A stretch of DNA of 64,000 nt, taken from Leptobrachium leishanense. Taxonomy: Eukaryota > Chordata > Amphibia > Anura > Megophryidae. A program made the position numbers and the translations under genes. Location: positions 60,558,881 through 60,622,880 of the forward strand of contig CM019063.1 of NCBI GenBank assembly GCA_009667805.1, given 5' to 3'. The notes below the pieces were generated by a model. The model did no database searches and was not told the origin of the DNA. It worked only from the letters and a program-made list of their open reading frames with translations. Positions 23,860 through 35,881 of the stretch are shown one piece after another (positions within the stretch are counted from its first letter, which is position 1; each line of letters opens with the position of its first letter).

Positions 23860-25240
23860 CAGCATGATCCAGGAGCGCCTGCCTGCCGAGAGTCACCTGT
23901 ACGGGCGGGACTGGCCGGTGTGCCAGTGTCACCTGCTAATACCGGCCAGTGCATGGGGCAACTGAGTTTCCCCTCGCGGCCGAGACGAAGAGGATGCCAG
24001 TTAGATCCCATCTGCTGTCCCTTGCCCCGGCGCCACCTGTGGCCCTATCCCGCGATGCTGGTAGTGGCTGTAGCAGTGCTGTGGGGGCTTACTTGACCTG
24101 CCGGCCTCGTTTCTTCACACCTGGATTCGTCGACTGGCCTGGCCTGCTATGCCTCACCCTGCCTTTGTCGCTACAACTGCCATTCCGGGATGCTGGCTGA
24201 GACCATCCTTTCCTTTTATCCTGTGAGACGCCTCACCTTATTGATCACGCCCCTCTTTTGCCCTTTTCGGTAGACTATCTGCTTTTTTCAGCTGATTCGG
24301 ATGACTCTTTTGTTGGTGTCCCCCGGCTGGGGACAATTTTTGTTTGCTAGAGACACTTTTTGCTGTACTTTTTTAAATTTTATGTGTTTTTGCTGTCATG
24401 TTTTATGTCCCTCTGGTTTTATTATTTTTCTTTTCGTGTGCCTACATTGCTGACCTTTATTGGACCTGCAGGGCCATTATTCACCGCATGGTTTCTTCAC
24501 TGTCTGTAATAAAATTTCTAAAATTAAGAATTTTAAAAAATAAAATATTATAACAATGTTACACCTACATCCAACCAACCCTAATTCAAAGTCTTAAGAT
24601 GAAGTTATTCCTAAACAAATTATAGAATTAGGAAAGAACAACATAACAAAATACATAAATGGTCATTAGTTTTTATTAAGCCATAATACACTCCGTTTGA
24701 AAACCGTATTAAAAGCCAAATGTCTTCTGTCCTGCAGGACAGCCTCCATTAGTTTCTCCCACATCTTGATATCTAGCAAGGCCTCGGCTGCTCCAGGTCT
24801 GGTCAACTTGAATTTTCCTTAAAAGAGTAGAGTTGTCAGGATGCGCTGCCCCCCCCCCCGACCTCGCGCACGTAGGTCTCTCGTCCGCCTCACGGGAGGC
24901 CCGCCGACACCGGCCATGGGATCCTCCAGGGTCGCACATCTCCCACAGCTGCCTCTTCTCACCCAGCAGTCACTTCCACTGTAGAGCTTCCCCCTGCACC
25001 AGCCGGGCTATCGCGGGGGAACCCAGTCGTCCCACATGCTCCCTCCATGATGGCATCTTCGAGTTCCGGCCAATCCGCTCAGTAGGTGTGGCTAGCAGTC
25101 ACCAATCTCCCCAGGCAACAACAGAACTTCTGTCACTTATTGGTGTATTTCACTTAAATCCCGGCCTGCCCTGGATTCATTGTTTGGTTGTCCTGTGCCT
25201 ATACCTACCAATTTCCTGCCTATTCTCCTGCTTAATTGTT
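23860..25240. other. Non-VNTR left part of the duplication
   Basis: CG-richer sequence with short open frames in both directions and no recognised protein. It has a polyadenylation-like TAATAAAATTTC at about 24508. Repeated faithfully in copy 2. It may be untranslated or transposon sequence. Confidence 0.4.
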
Positions 25241-25244
25241 GTGA

Positions 25245-25990
25245 TTCCCCATTTATCAGACCTCCTGCTTTGTTTATTGACCTCGAATGCCAGCTGCCTG
25301 CCCTCGACCTCCTGCTTCGTTTATTGACCTCGTATGCCAGCCGCCTGCCCTCGACCTCCTCGTTTGTTTATTGACCTCGAATTCCAGCCGCCTGCCCTCG
25401 ACCTTTAGCTAGGTTGATAGACCTCGTATGCCAGCCGCCTGCCCTCAACCTCCTGCTTTGTTTATTGACCATATGCCAGCCGCCTGCCCTTGCTCTCCTC
25501 TTTGTTTATTGACCTTGAATGCCAGCCGCCTGCCCTCGACCTTTAGCTAGGTTGATAGACCTCGTATGCCAGCCGCCTGCCCTCAACCTCCTGCTTTGTT
25601 TATTGACCTCGTATGCCAGCCGCCTGCCCTTGATCTCCTCTTTGTTTATTGACCTTGAATGCCAGCCGCCTGCCCTCGACCTTTAGCTAGGATGATTGAC
25701 CTCGTATGCCAGCCGCCTGCCCTCGACCTCCTCCTTTGTTAATTGACCTCGAATGCCAGCCGCCTGCCCTCGACCTTGAGCTAGGTTGATTGACTCGGTA
25801 TGCCAGCTGCCTGCCATCGACCTTGTATGCCAGCAGCCTGCCCTTGACCTCCTGCTTCGTTCATTGACCTTGTATGCCAGCTGCCTGCCCTCGACCTTTT
25901 GCATTGTTGATTGACCTGGTAAAACAGCCACCTGCTATCGACCGCCAGCTTCGTTTATTGACCTTGTATGCCAGATGCATTCCCTCGACC
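25245..25990 (-). repeat. 45-bp VNTR, about 16 copies
   Basis: Tandem copies of a 45-bp unit containing TATGCCAGCCGCCTGCCCTC. The length is 15 codons, so the minus strand stays open through several units. The open frame of the HEAT-repeat sequence runs into this array. A near-identical array is at 49000-49745. Confidence 0.93.
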
Positions 25991-27833
25991 TCCTCCTCGA
26001 CCTGGTATGACAGCTGCCAGCCTTCAAGGACCGCAGTGCCTAAACTCTTCCACTTATTGGCTAGTATGGCCGCTGCAGATTTCGCTGCCTGCCGCATGGA
26101 GGGCACTCTGCTCTTGGATATTTCAGCGAGGATGAACCAGAGGGATGTGAGGTCCGTAGAAGATAATCTCTTGTATTCCAGATTTTCTGTGACACACATA
26201 ATATGCTCCAGAACAGCACAGACCTCGGCCGTTGTATTTATTAAGGACACGGATTTAAACAGCAGGTACTTCAACACGTGCTGGCTCCTCTTTGCCAGTT
26301 CCTGGTATATTAAGTCAGTGGCACATCCCAGTAATGGAAGCATTTGATGAAGAGTGAACATTGCCGACGATGCACACTGCGTATTCTTGCTGTGCACCTT
26401 CCACAGCACTAAATGAAGGCAGTTTATGATGTCCTCACGAAATCTCTTGGAGGAATACTCCCGGCTGCGTCTGGTCAGTTGCCCAAGGAGTGTTGTTGAG
26501 TGCATTTGTATGGCAGCATCTTTATGGCTCATTAATATGACACATTTGGTGACGAGATTTTCAAATGTTTTACCAAGTAGTTTCTTGTCCATGAAAATTA
26601 CCATTCGTGAAAGAGATTTCAGGCCTTCTGTCATGACGTTCGTATTGTCCACAGTAATTGCTTCCATCAGGATTTGAAGGAGATAATGACTGTGTGCCTT
26701 GTCCAGCTTCAATGCTTTTCCTGCTGCATTTCCTATGGCTCGCACAGCCAGGCAGTGGCTTGCTTCATCCTGAGGTTTAATCTTTGAAGCCATTTTTTCT
26801 ATGATGTGTTTTGTCAATTTATCTTCAATGAGGTCTTGATAATTAAGGATCTCTGTGTAGAACGTCATTAAAACCAGGGTGACTGATGCATTGGTGGATT
26901 CTAGAAGTGGCAGAAAGGCATTTAATATCTCTTGAATGGATTCGGGTGCCTGCGTAACTAGAGATAGCACCCTGCTGCATATATCTCTTTGCATTTCATT
27001 TGTGTCCACAGCTTGTTCTTCTCTTTGGTTGTGGTCTAGTTGTTGTCCAACACGTGCTTCAGCTTTCTTCCGAGGAAGTCATCCAGGAGGAACATACGAA
27101 TAGCGAGTGCTTGCCTGAGGACTCCTTTTATCTCATCACTGGCAGATTCCATACAACCAGTAAAGATGTTGTAAAACTGGAAGAAGCGGTCAGCAAATTG
27201 CCCATGTTCTGAAGGTCTTTGCACTAAGTAGTTGTTGGCAATCTGAATAAACTGAAGAACCACTTGTGCAATAGCTTCCCTTGAGGGAGCATCCTGGGCA
27301 AACTCTGCCAGCGTGGCAATTGTTGGTAAAATTCTCTTCACATGTCGGATGGAGACGTTTGGGTCCTTTGAAGCTATCAAAGCAATAGCATGAAGCACAG
27401 AGCATGGAGGCGGAGCCTGTGGCTTCAGGTGGAATTGGAGCTCGGAAATAACCAGTTCATAAAAGATCTTGGATAGGTACAACACAAACTTCATAGCTGA
27501 TTCCTTCAATAAGTGATAGCCTTTCTTTTCCGCTTCCATCATGTCCATGCATGTAATCGGGATCAGTTCCTCCGTCAGTATTTCTGCTGCCTCGCCTCTC
27601 ATGTTTGCTACTTGAATCAGGAAGATGTATATGTTGATCCTGTCGCGCTCTGATGTCTTGGCATTCAGCAGTGCCTCTCTCAGTATGTCTGTCTTGCGCA
27701 TCAGCTCACTGAGGGGCAATTTAGCCACGAGTTCAGGTGCGCAAGGCTTCATGGAGATGGAATTGAGCAGGTCCAGCATCCTCATCATGGTGGATATATC
27801 CACTTCAGATGGAACTGTGGATATGCGGACCAT
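25861..27833 (-). pseudogene. HEAT-repeat protein sequence, possibly maestro-like (MROH) family, copy 1
   Basis: Two minus-strand open frames (27833-27036, then 27009-25861) form one protein broken by a 1-base deletion at about 27070, where copy 2 has TTCCCGAGG. The protein is made of amphipathic helices typical of HEAT/ARM repeats, with runs such as RAIGNAAGKALKLDKAHSHY and QAAKSAAAILANKWKSLG. Resemblance to MROH proteins is my judgement from composition and pattern, not an alignment. About 1.8 kb is free of introns, unusual for a multi-exon HEAT-repeat gene, so a processed copy or a transposon-captured sequence is possible. Upstream of the ATG, TTTACAG followed by ATCGCAGAC resembles a splice acceptor. 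The C-terminal 55 or so residues are read from the 45-bp VNTR, which suggests the true 3' part is lost. Confidence 0.6.
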
Positions 27834-28649
27834 GTCTGCGATCTGTAAAGTTCTTCCAAAGTGCAGTAAAATTTCAGTATTTATTCAGACAAGTATTAAC
27901 ACTCACAATCTAAGCTGTAGCTCTAAGCACCAAGCCCTGGAAAACTGGTACCAAGTATGGCTCAGAGTAAACATGCACCTGCTGACAATAGCTCCCTGTG
28001 ACATCAGCAGCTGCATCACAAAGCATTCTACTGGTTGCCAGGAACTCAAAGCTGTGACATCACGAGGTATCTGCTTGCAAGATACTGCAGATTAATAGCT
28101 CCTACCTTAAACCACAGTAGAAATGTTAGAACAAAGGGATTTAACACTTTCGCTGCTGAGGCTTTTCCCGCCCTGTGCTGAGGTCAATTTTACCGGTTTT
28201 GCTCATCATGTTTAAACGTGTTTTTAAGGCTTATTTTAGTATATGACCCAGACATATTATATATCGTTCTTTCCGTCAGACTCGGCAGATTCATAATATG
28301 TCATTATTATATGTATACGTCATGACCTGTCTGTATATTATAACAAAAAATGCAATAAAATATGAATTTTCAATAATTTACAACGTGTAAAGTGTTTTTT
28401 TCACATTTTAACATACAAGCAATTGCGGTTATATTTTGTATGGGGTGCACTTGTTAAGAAAATTAGAGATGGGGTCTCGTTACATTTTTTTTGGGGAAAA
28501 TTACACGATTTTTAACAAACGCACCGCATACAAAAATCGTTAGTGCAGCATCATTGTTCACATTATAATTGAAATGGGAACAACATTACTGCATTAACAA
28601 ACCAAAAAAAAGAAAAAAAAACTTTTTTATTTATTTTTTTTTATTTTTT

Positions 28650-30600
28650 TTTAATTTAAGGTTTTTATTTCTGAATAACAGGTCACAAGTCGACCAGCAA
28701 AAAGTGGACTCACAGGGCCACAACAAGAATAAGCGGGTACCCTAGATAACATGAAGCAACTTCGCAAAAGGTCATGACATGAAACTTAATAGAAGTCCAA
28801 CACTATAGGCAGGGGCCGCTAATCCCCATTAATACGCTGACTACAAGAAATCAAAGAAAATGCAAAAAGGGGGCGGGGAGGGAAACAGAGAGGGGGTGTA
28901 TCGCAGTTCGCCGTGAAAGGGAGAGGATGTTACCTCTGGAGGAAAAAGAAATAAAAAAAAAAAGGGGGGGGGATACAGGAGAAGTGGCAAGAGCCATAAT
29001 CGTGACTCTCCTGGCGCACTCCCAAGGGAGGCCATGGAGGGGTAATGTCACAAGGCCCGGGAGGGCGAGGGCCAGGCACGGCATGTCAGACCATGATGGC
29101 ACACCTCGTGTACACCCGGTGTATGCCACTAAAAAAAATAAAAAAAAGGAGGGGAGAGGAGTGGGAATGAGGAGAACATCATCACCTGCAGGATGAACAT
29201 CCCTGGGGGGGAAAGAACGTGGGAAAAAGAAAAAATAATAAAAATTCACAGGTCACAAGGGAGGGCCGCAGGAACAGTCACAGCAGCACACAAAAAAACT
29301 CCATTCGTGGGGGGGGGTTTCTCTAGAGGTGTAATCTTAGTCCGAATTGTCAGGGGTGAAATAAATCCGCCAGGCCGAGTCGCAGCCTCCTGGCCGTGGA
29401 ATGGAACAGGCCCAAGGACGTAGATGATTCCCAGCCTGCCTGCCGCCGTGAGCCCACACACTGTCGCGCCGGGTAATAATAAAGGATCCGGAGGGCCCGT
29501 ATAATAACGATCCAGGCGATATCCTACGCATGTGCGCGGAGGAGAACCGTAACCGACGAAACTTTCGTCGAGCCGCCAGTACTAAAAAAGGAAGGTCCCG
29601 GAATGTTGCAATAGGTGTCTCTTCAAACAGGACCGTCGGTGTATTTCGCACAGCACGGAACAATGCTGAGGGTAAGGTCGCTTCTTTAAAGGTGATGAGA
29701 ACATCGCGTGGGGCTTTTTCGGGGGCCGAAGCCGCCTTCCGCACTCGGAAGGCCGAGAGGACAGAGTCCTGTATATGTTCCATGGGACCCAGAGCAGCTT
29801 CGATAAAGCGCGTGACATAGGGCAGAAGATCCGAGTCCGGCACGGTCTCAGGGACTCCTCGGAGTTTCACATTCCGGCGTCTGTGCCTCGACTCCAGGGT
29901 CACCACCGCAGATTGCAGATGACAGACTTGTTGCTGTAGGGCGTGCACAATGGAAAAACTTCTACCTGCGCATTCTCCATTGTTTGCATGCGAGCCTGCA
30001 GGTCGCCTACCTGGGCCTGGGTCACCTCGACTGCCGCCCCAAGGGCCTGGAAGTCTACCTGCCAAGCTTTTCTGGCGTCTTCCAGCAGGTTTCGAATGTC
30101 CCCTTTAGTGGCGGGAAGCGTGTCGTCTCCTGGACCAGGCGGCGCCGCGTGTAATATAGGGGGATCATTGGCCTCCGCCGCTACCGGCAGAACTCCCACG
30201 TCAGATGAAGCTGGGCGCAGCTGCCTCCATCCTAGGCCCCCTCCAAGCGACAGGCGGATGTCAGGGGTGCAGGGGTCCTCCACCCCTCCGGCGCCCTTAC
30301 CCTTCTTCCCCATCGCCTGAAGAGTGCGTCCTCGTGCAGGATAAGGGAAGCGCAGCTACGATAGGCCTCCAAGATGGCCGCCGGCGACCGGGTATGAAGT
30401 TATTCGAGTGGCCTCCACCTGAATTGCGGGTCCGGAGGAGGGGTCCAAGCAGGCTCCGGAGGTGCACCACCTGATGACCGACTGCGGGGCTACGAGGAAA
30501 ACAAGTTTCCCGTCCGTCGTAGAGTCAAATAATCCGCCGATAGTAAAAGCAGGGACGGAGCTCAGTCACCATGCGTGTGTCTCGTTCCGCCGCCGGCCAC
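28650..30600 (-). mobile_element. L1-type fragment with ORF1 but no ORF2
   Basis: On the minus strand the order is a short 5' region, ORF1, then a pyrimidine-rich 3' region ending in an A-rich tail (T-rich on the plus strand near 28620-28665). No endonuclease or reverse transcriptase sequence is found. TTTATT-type low-complexity flanks on both sides prevent an exact target duplication from being read. Confidence 0.6.
29337..30313 (-). pseudogene. L1 ORF1-like RNA-binding protein, frameshifted
   Basis: Starts MGKKGKGAGG at 30313. The N-terminal part is acidic and proline-rich, followed by a predicted coiled coil (LLEDARKAWQVDFQALGAAV) and then, after a frameshift near 29955, the RRM-like segment with RRRNVKLRGVPE, a signature of L1 ORF1 proteins. 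These proteins form trimers and coat LINE RNA. It is followed directly by 3' sequence. Unrelated in detail to the ORF1 at 58473-59422, so it is from a different subfamily. Not expected to be functional. Confidence 0.65.
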
Positions 30601-32730
30601 GCCCCCGTTTATTTTTTTTATTTTTATAATTTTTTTTTAAATATTCTTTTAGTTTTATTTTTATTTTTTATTTTTTTTACAAACTTTTTCATACTCATGT
30701 TTGGAATTGTTGGAACGGCCATGCTCTGGCTGATCCAACAATACCAAACATTAACCCCTAACTGCCACGGATCGGGAGATAGAGGGTTCATTGGAACCCC
30801 CTATCTCCACCATTGGTGGCAGTTAGGGGTTAACTCCAGGACTGGCGTCATCGTGCTATGCATGATGACGCCAGTCCTCAGGGGGCATTCCCGGAAGCTT
30901 GGCCGACATCCAAGATGTCGGCCAGCTACGGGAAAGGATCACGAACCGGCGCTTTTCAGCGCCGATTCGTGATCCGGCCCCCATGGGGTTAATGCCAGGT
31001 ACCATTTGGAAGGGCAGGCTGTGCCCTTCCAAACAGTGCCTGGGTTAACCCCCGCAATGCCGCCGATCGGGAGGGAGGTCAGAAGGCCTTCCCCCCTTCC
31101 CTTTCAGGCGCCTCCTCCGCACATGCGGGGGGGGGCGCCTGAATTAGGTGTCATCGCGCCCCCGCGATGACACCTAATTACTCCGGCGGCGGTTCCGGAT
31201 GCTGGGCTGACATCGAGGATGTCAGCCCGCACCGGGGGGGCCAGCGATCGGCCAACGCTGACCCCAAAGAGAGGACGCGCTCAGCGCATCCACTGCATGG
31301 AACGTGACATGCGGTTGGACGCGCTGAGCGCGTCCTTAGCAGCGAAGGGGTTAATATTGTCTGTATTGGTTCTTATGCATAATTCATGTTGGAATTCCAA
31401 AGTAAAATATCTGTGAGTTGCTCTATGTATGCTCTCCATGTAACCAGGGCTGGATTTGCATCTCAGGAGCTTGTAGGCACAGAAATCTGGAGCGCCCCTA
31501 ATCCCCCCCCCCCCCCAAAAAAGAGACATGTCAAAATGCCTTTTTAAATCTTCATGTGGGACAAACTGAAGAAAAATTGAGAAAATCAACCCCTTAGTTA
31601 CCGGACAGTTTTACTATTGTCAGTACGAAAGAGGCCACTGCTGGTTTTACGTTCCTGCGCTGTTTGTGTTTATGTCTAAGTTTCCTCTTACTCTTTTAAG
31701 GAACACACACATATCATATACTGTTTTTCTCGCCATTAAATGGACTTTCTAAAGATACCATTATTTCCGTCATATGGTATAATTTGCTATAAAATAAATC
31801 TATATATATAAACGCGAAAGTCCTGACTGACTGATTGACTGATCTACGCCCAGCTGAAACCGTTTAACCTAGGAACGTGAAATTTTGAAGGTGCACTGTT
31901 TTTATGATATAAGCACCCACTAAGGAAGGATTTTTGGAGACTCCGCCCCTAAGGGGGTGAAAAAGGGGATTGAATACTTTTAAACAGGATACCTACATTT
32001 CAAAAACAGAAGATGCTACAGACGTGAAAATTGGTATTTAGATTTATCTAGAGAAACAAAAAAACACCTATTTTGCCATTCTCCAAAAATCCAGTGGGAG
32101 GGGGAAAAAAGGGGGTTGAATACTTTTAGCAGTATACCTATATTTCAAAAACCAAAGATGTTACAGGTGTGAAATTTGGTATTTACAATCTTCGTGAAAA
32201 AAAAATATGTTTTGCCATTTTCCACAAATCCAAATCAGGGGGGGGGGTCGAGGGAAAGGGGTCTGAATACTTTTATCAGTATATCTATAGTTCAAAACCA
32301 AGATGTTACAGATGTGAAGTTTGGTAATTACAATCTTTTGAAAATAAAGAAACACATGCTTTACCATTTTCCAAAAATCCAAGTGGGGGTAAAAAAAGGG
32401 GGGTGAATACTTTTAAACAGGATACCCTAATCTAAAAAACAGAAGATGTTACAGACGTGAAAATTGGTATTTAGATTTGTCTAGAGAAACAAAAAAACAC
32501 CTATTTCACCATTTTCCAAAAATCCAGTGGGAGGGGGAAAAAAGGGGGGTTGAATACTTTTATCAGTATACCTATATTTTCAAAACCAAAGATGTTACAG
32601 GTGTGAAATCTGGCACTTACAATCGTCTTGAAAAATAAAAAAAACACCTGTTTTAACATTTTCCAAGAATCCAGTGGGGGGTGAAAAAAGGGGGGTGAAT
32701 ACTTTTCAACAGGATACCTATATCTCAAAA

Positions 32731-33172
32731 TGTATAAAGGAAAGAGAATTGTGAAGCATAATCTGCAAGACAAATCAATACACACATAGTGCAGACTGCA
32801 GATACAACATTTAATCAATTATGCCCCCGCTGGATTGACACTCACAAGATAAATAACTTAATCAGGCACATAGCAGGTACTTGGTTACCCTCTCCTGATA
32901 GATTGTGTTGCCTTCTGAACTCCGGACCATCAGAATAACGCCAAGGAATTCCTCCAGGCTTGTTTGGTCACTCAGTGGAACAGGAATCAGGAATCAGGCT
33001 CATTGAAAGAAAATCAGACCAGCAGTGGCTCCAATAAAAAACAATTTAATTAAAATAACATGAATAAAAAAGTTGGAACACCATCCAACGCGTCTCGTCT
33101 CTGCTACACGCAAGACTTCATCAGGGATATGGTGTTCTTTCAGAATAACGCAGTTTATATAGCCAAACAATC
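32731..33172 (-). repeat. Inverted Penelope terminal repeat (5' side)
   Basis: Its reverse complement matches 40440-40898 almost throughout. Penelope elements often have such an inverted partial repeat in front of the gene. Confidence 0.88.
33076..33137 (-). ncRNA. Hammerhead ribozyme motif with altered core (5' copy)
   Basis: On the minus strand: stem I pairing ACACCATATCC/GGATGGTGT, core CTGATGA, stem II GTCT/AGAC. The second core box reads GAGA where GAAA is required. Probably inactive. Confidence 0.7.
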
Positions 33173-34105
33173 ATGAAAAAGGAGACAATTTTGTCCACTG
33201 ATGAACTTAAATTACATCGAAAGGGTCTCAAATTTGCCCCGACTAAAAAACAGAATAACTTTGGGGTTTTTCTTGATTTGCACAGATTTACAAGGAAATT
33301 GACTAGGGAAAGATTTTTTTCAAAGAAAGGGTCATCAAATCTAAACGAAGCCACACCTGAAGTCCACTATGAGGAGTTTCAACATACAAGGTTAAAAACA
33401 AAATCTAACTTTTTTCCGATTTGGGAGAAAGGGAACCATATTCCAGTTTTAAAGAAAGGCAAGCTATAAAAACCTTGAAGGAGAATCATCAACTTGTAAT
33501 TAAACAAGCAGATAAGGGGGGGGACGGTTATTATGTCTAGAGATTATTATTTAGGGGAAGCTGGTAGGATTCTGGGGGATCCAGAGACATATCAAGTTTT
33601 ACAAAGTAATCCCACTAAACTATACATAGATTAATTATTAACCTTGCTAGAAAGGGGGAAAGAGAGCGGTATATTAAAAGAGGATAAATTTAAATTCCTG
33701 TTTAAAGAAAATTGTAAAACGGCACTTTTTTATTTTTTGCCAAAAGTGCACAAGAATTCAGCTCAACCACCAGGTAGACCCATCATTAGCAGTATTGATT
33801 CTTTGACGAGTAACATCTCACAATATGTGGATATTTTTTTACAGCCATATGTAAATCAAATGAAATCTCATTTAAAAGATACGGGCCATATTCTAAAATT
33901 ACTTAATGATGTGGTATGGAAGGACAGTTTTTGCATGGCTACTATTGACGTGACTTTTCTTTACACCTCCATTCCGCATCAAAAAGGAGTGGAGGAGGTA
34001 GTAAAGTCGCTCAAATTGAATTCCGTGTTATCAGAAATACAGATTGATTTTTTGGGAGACCTTATGACTTTTATTTTGAAACACAATTATTTTTGGTTTT
34101 TGGTA
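33173..34105 (+). pseudogene. Penelope reverse transcriptase, N-terminal half, broken
   Basis: Starts MKKETILSTD at 33173. The first frame stops at 33469, the second continues after a frameshift from about 33480, and there is an in-frame stop near 33634. Recognisable blocks are LKFAPTKK and, later, FYFLPKVHKN, PGRPIISSIDSLTSN and ATIDVTFLYTSIPH. These are diagnostic of Penelope-like reverse transcriptases; the last holds the first catalytic aspartate region. Similarity stops after about HNYFWF near 34105, where CAGGGT-type sequence begins, so the YxDD motif and thumb are missing. The encoded enzyme would have copied element RNA, but this copy cannot. Confidence 0.85.
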
Positions 34106-34706
34106 TTCTCAAGGTTTTCACCTCTCTCTGAAAACCCTGATAGTGTAGCCAGCACAATGATTCAATATCGGGGATATTCAGAGAGAGGTGAAAACCGTGA
34201 GAATTGGCAGGAGAATGAACAATCTAGACCAGGGTTTCTCAACTCCAGTCCTCAGGACCCACTACAGGCTAGATTTTTCAGATCACCTTGGGAAAATGCA
34301 GACTGAATACTGCAAACACTGAGCAGCAAATTATATCACCTGTGCTTCACATATCTGGCAAACCAGGCCAAGGAAACGAGTTGAGAAACAGATTCTAGAC
34401 CAAATAGCCCATTTGGAAAGTGTGATAAATGGGAGAATTTTTCTGGTTTGACTATTTTCACCTAGAATTTTAACTTCTGTCATTCAAGGTTTTCACCTCT
34501 TTCTGAATAGCCCTGTATCAGGGTTATTCAAAGAGCAGTGAAAAGCAGAAGAATGACCCTGTATCAGGGCTATTCAGAAAGAGGTGATAACCTTGGAGAA
34601 TGACTGGAGAAGTTAAACCAGAAATATTCTCCCATTTATCTCACTTTCCAAATTGGCTGTTCATTTTCCTGCCAATTCAAGGTTTTCACCTCTCTGAATA
34701 ACCCTG
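34105..34706. mobile_element. CAGGGT-type elements, tandem or overlapping copies
   Basis: Several ends occur: CCCTGATAG at 34134, GCCCTG at 34515, CAGGGTTATTCAAAG at 34519, and ACCCTG at 34706. TAT separates neighbouring ends at 34516-34518. Confidence 0.55.
34231..34393. mobile_element. Short hAT-like MITE, 163 bp
   Basis: Left end AGGGTTTCTCAACTCCAGTC, right end GAGTTGAGAAACAGAT. TCTAGACC flanks both sides (34223-34230, 34394-34401). The host sequence without it reads like the CAGGGT-type relatives. Confidence 0.75.
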
Positions 34707-35608
34707 ATATTTTTTTTTTTTATTATTATTATTTTTTTATGAGCCTAAAATGTTAAGCCAACGCTTGCCCCTGGCAAAAAAAAACAAAAAAACACACACA
34801 CGTGAAAGAAAGGGTGTGTAAAGAGACTGGCACTGTAAGAACACACACACACACACAGCTCTATATGCTGCCCCTATAACAAAAGTATTAAGAGGAGCCT
34901 GGCCACATCCATTAGGTTTCCTTAAAGCACCTATACATTTTTGCGTCATTCATATTATACTGAAGGGAAAGCAAGCCACTGACCCAACCTGACTTCTGCA
35001 CACTGCAGGGCAGCACTTTCAGGCACTGACAGGGAGCAAAATGGAGATCTGACACCCCAGCCCAAAGCCAGTGACCCATGAAGCACACGCTGTGATCTGA
35101 GAGAGTCTTGCTGGCAACTTTGCATCTGCTGAGTCCCCCACCTGTCCTGTCCTGTCCTGTCCCTCCCCAGGCAGCCTGGCTAGAGGTACAATACATCATA
35201 CAGATTGGCAGCTAAGCACTATCTGAACATCAGCACAGAGGAAAGCCATGGCCATGGCCTCTCCCCCCCCCCCCGGTGAGGTCACTTACCTTGCAGCTGG
35301 GCAAAGAGGGCTTCCTGCTGCTGCACCCCCTCAGATCCCTCCTGGGGGGCAGATGTGTTGTGCATTCTTCCAGCCCCAGTTAGCAGACAATAACCAGGCC
35401 TGGGGTATAACTGGGCATCCCCAGCTGTGCCAGGCTCCTGGACTGCAGCTCCCCATGCAGTCAGTCAGGGGTTGTCCATCATGCAATCTTTTCACAGCCT
35501 GCATTGGAGGGCTGCCTGGCCTATCATTGCCAGGAAGGGGCATGTCTAACTGCTAGACTTCCTGTCAATCAGAGGCAGTCCTCTAATGTAGGGGTTTTCT
35601 GGGAATGG
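34707..35608. other. Unassigned single-copy-like sequence inside the Penelope element
   Basis: No terminal repeats found. Contains CA tracts at about 34791 and 34841, a CCTGT repeat at 35142-35162 and one candidate exon on the minus strand. It may be captured or inserted host DNA. Confidence 0.4.
35290..35365 (-). CDS. Candidate first coding exon of an unidentified gene
   Basis: On the minus strand an ATG at 35365 has A at -3, followed by 25 open codons (ending EALFAQLQ) and then AAG|GTAAGTGAC at 35290/35289, a near-consensus splice donor. The exon is GC-rich, like many vertebrate first exons. I do not recognise the protein and see no second exon in the window. The sequence lies inside a transposon nest, so it may be a captured fragment or a chance match. 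Confidence 0.3.
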
Positions 35609-35744
35609 CTTGGACCCAGGGCAGCCATCAGAAATGATGGGGCCCCTTACTAAACCTCACGATGGGGCCCCCCAGGGCCCCCCCTCAACCTCTAACAGCT
35701 TTTCTCCCCTTCAAAAAAAAAGGACATAACATAGCACCACAGCA

Positions 35745-35880
35745 ATAAAACTCCCAGTAATGTGCAGTGTGTATTAGCTTATCACAGTATCCACAGCAAT
35801 AAAACTCACAGTAATGAGCGGTGTGTCTGAACATATCACAGAATCCACAGCAATAAATCTCACAGAAACGGGCTGTGTAT
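35745..35880 (+). repeat. 51-bp tandem repeat, about 2.7 copies
   Basis: Copies of CCACAGCAATAAAACTCACA followed by a GTAATG...GTGTGT segment. A related 43-bp repeat is at 53510-53715. Confidence 0.85.
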
Positions 35881-35881
35881 G

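Larger units (their letters stand above)
28144..31349. mobile_element. 3.2-kb multi-hairpin element with TTA duplication, absent from copy 2
   Basis: Left end ACACTTTCGCTGCTGAGG is inverted relative to the right end CCTTAGCAGCGAAGGGG. TTA flanks both sides (28141-28143, 31350-31352). The duplicate at 51880-51895 reads GGGATTTAATATTG with a single TTA, an empty site. The TWA duplication suggests Harbinger-like transposition. Interior: AT-rich arms like 2925-3160, an L1 fragment and CG-rich hairpins such as GCTGACATC/GATGTCAGC. Confidence 0.85.
23859..32000. repeat. Segmental duplication, copy 1 (direct repeat of 47596-52510)
   Basis: From ACAGCATGATCCAGG onward the two regions match closely, with only scattered substitutions and small indels, through the HEAT-repeat sequence and into the Helitron-like repeat. 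Copy 1 is longer because of the 3.2-kb element at 28144-31349. Copies lie in the same orientation about 23.7 kb apart. Confidence 0.93.

Noticed and set aside
24833..25374. Secreted or membrane protein in the duplicated region
   Set aside because: The frame depends on the 45-bp VNTR and neighbouring noncoding sequence. It differs between the two copies.
28841..29423. Small proline/phenylalanine-rich proteins
   Set aside because: Low-complexity pyrimidine-rich 3' sequence of the L1 fragment.
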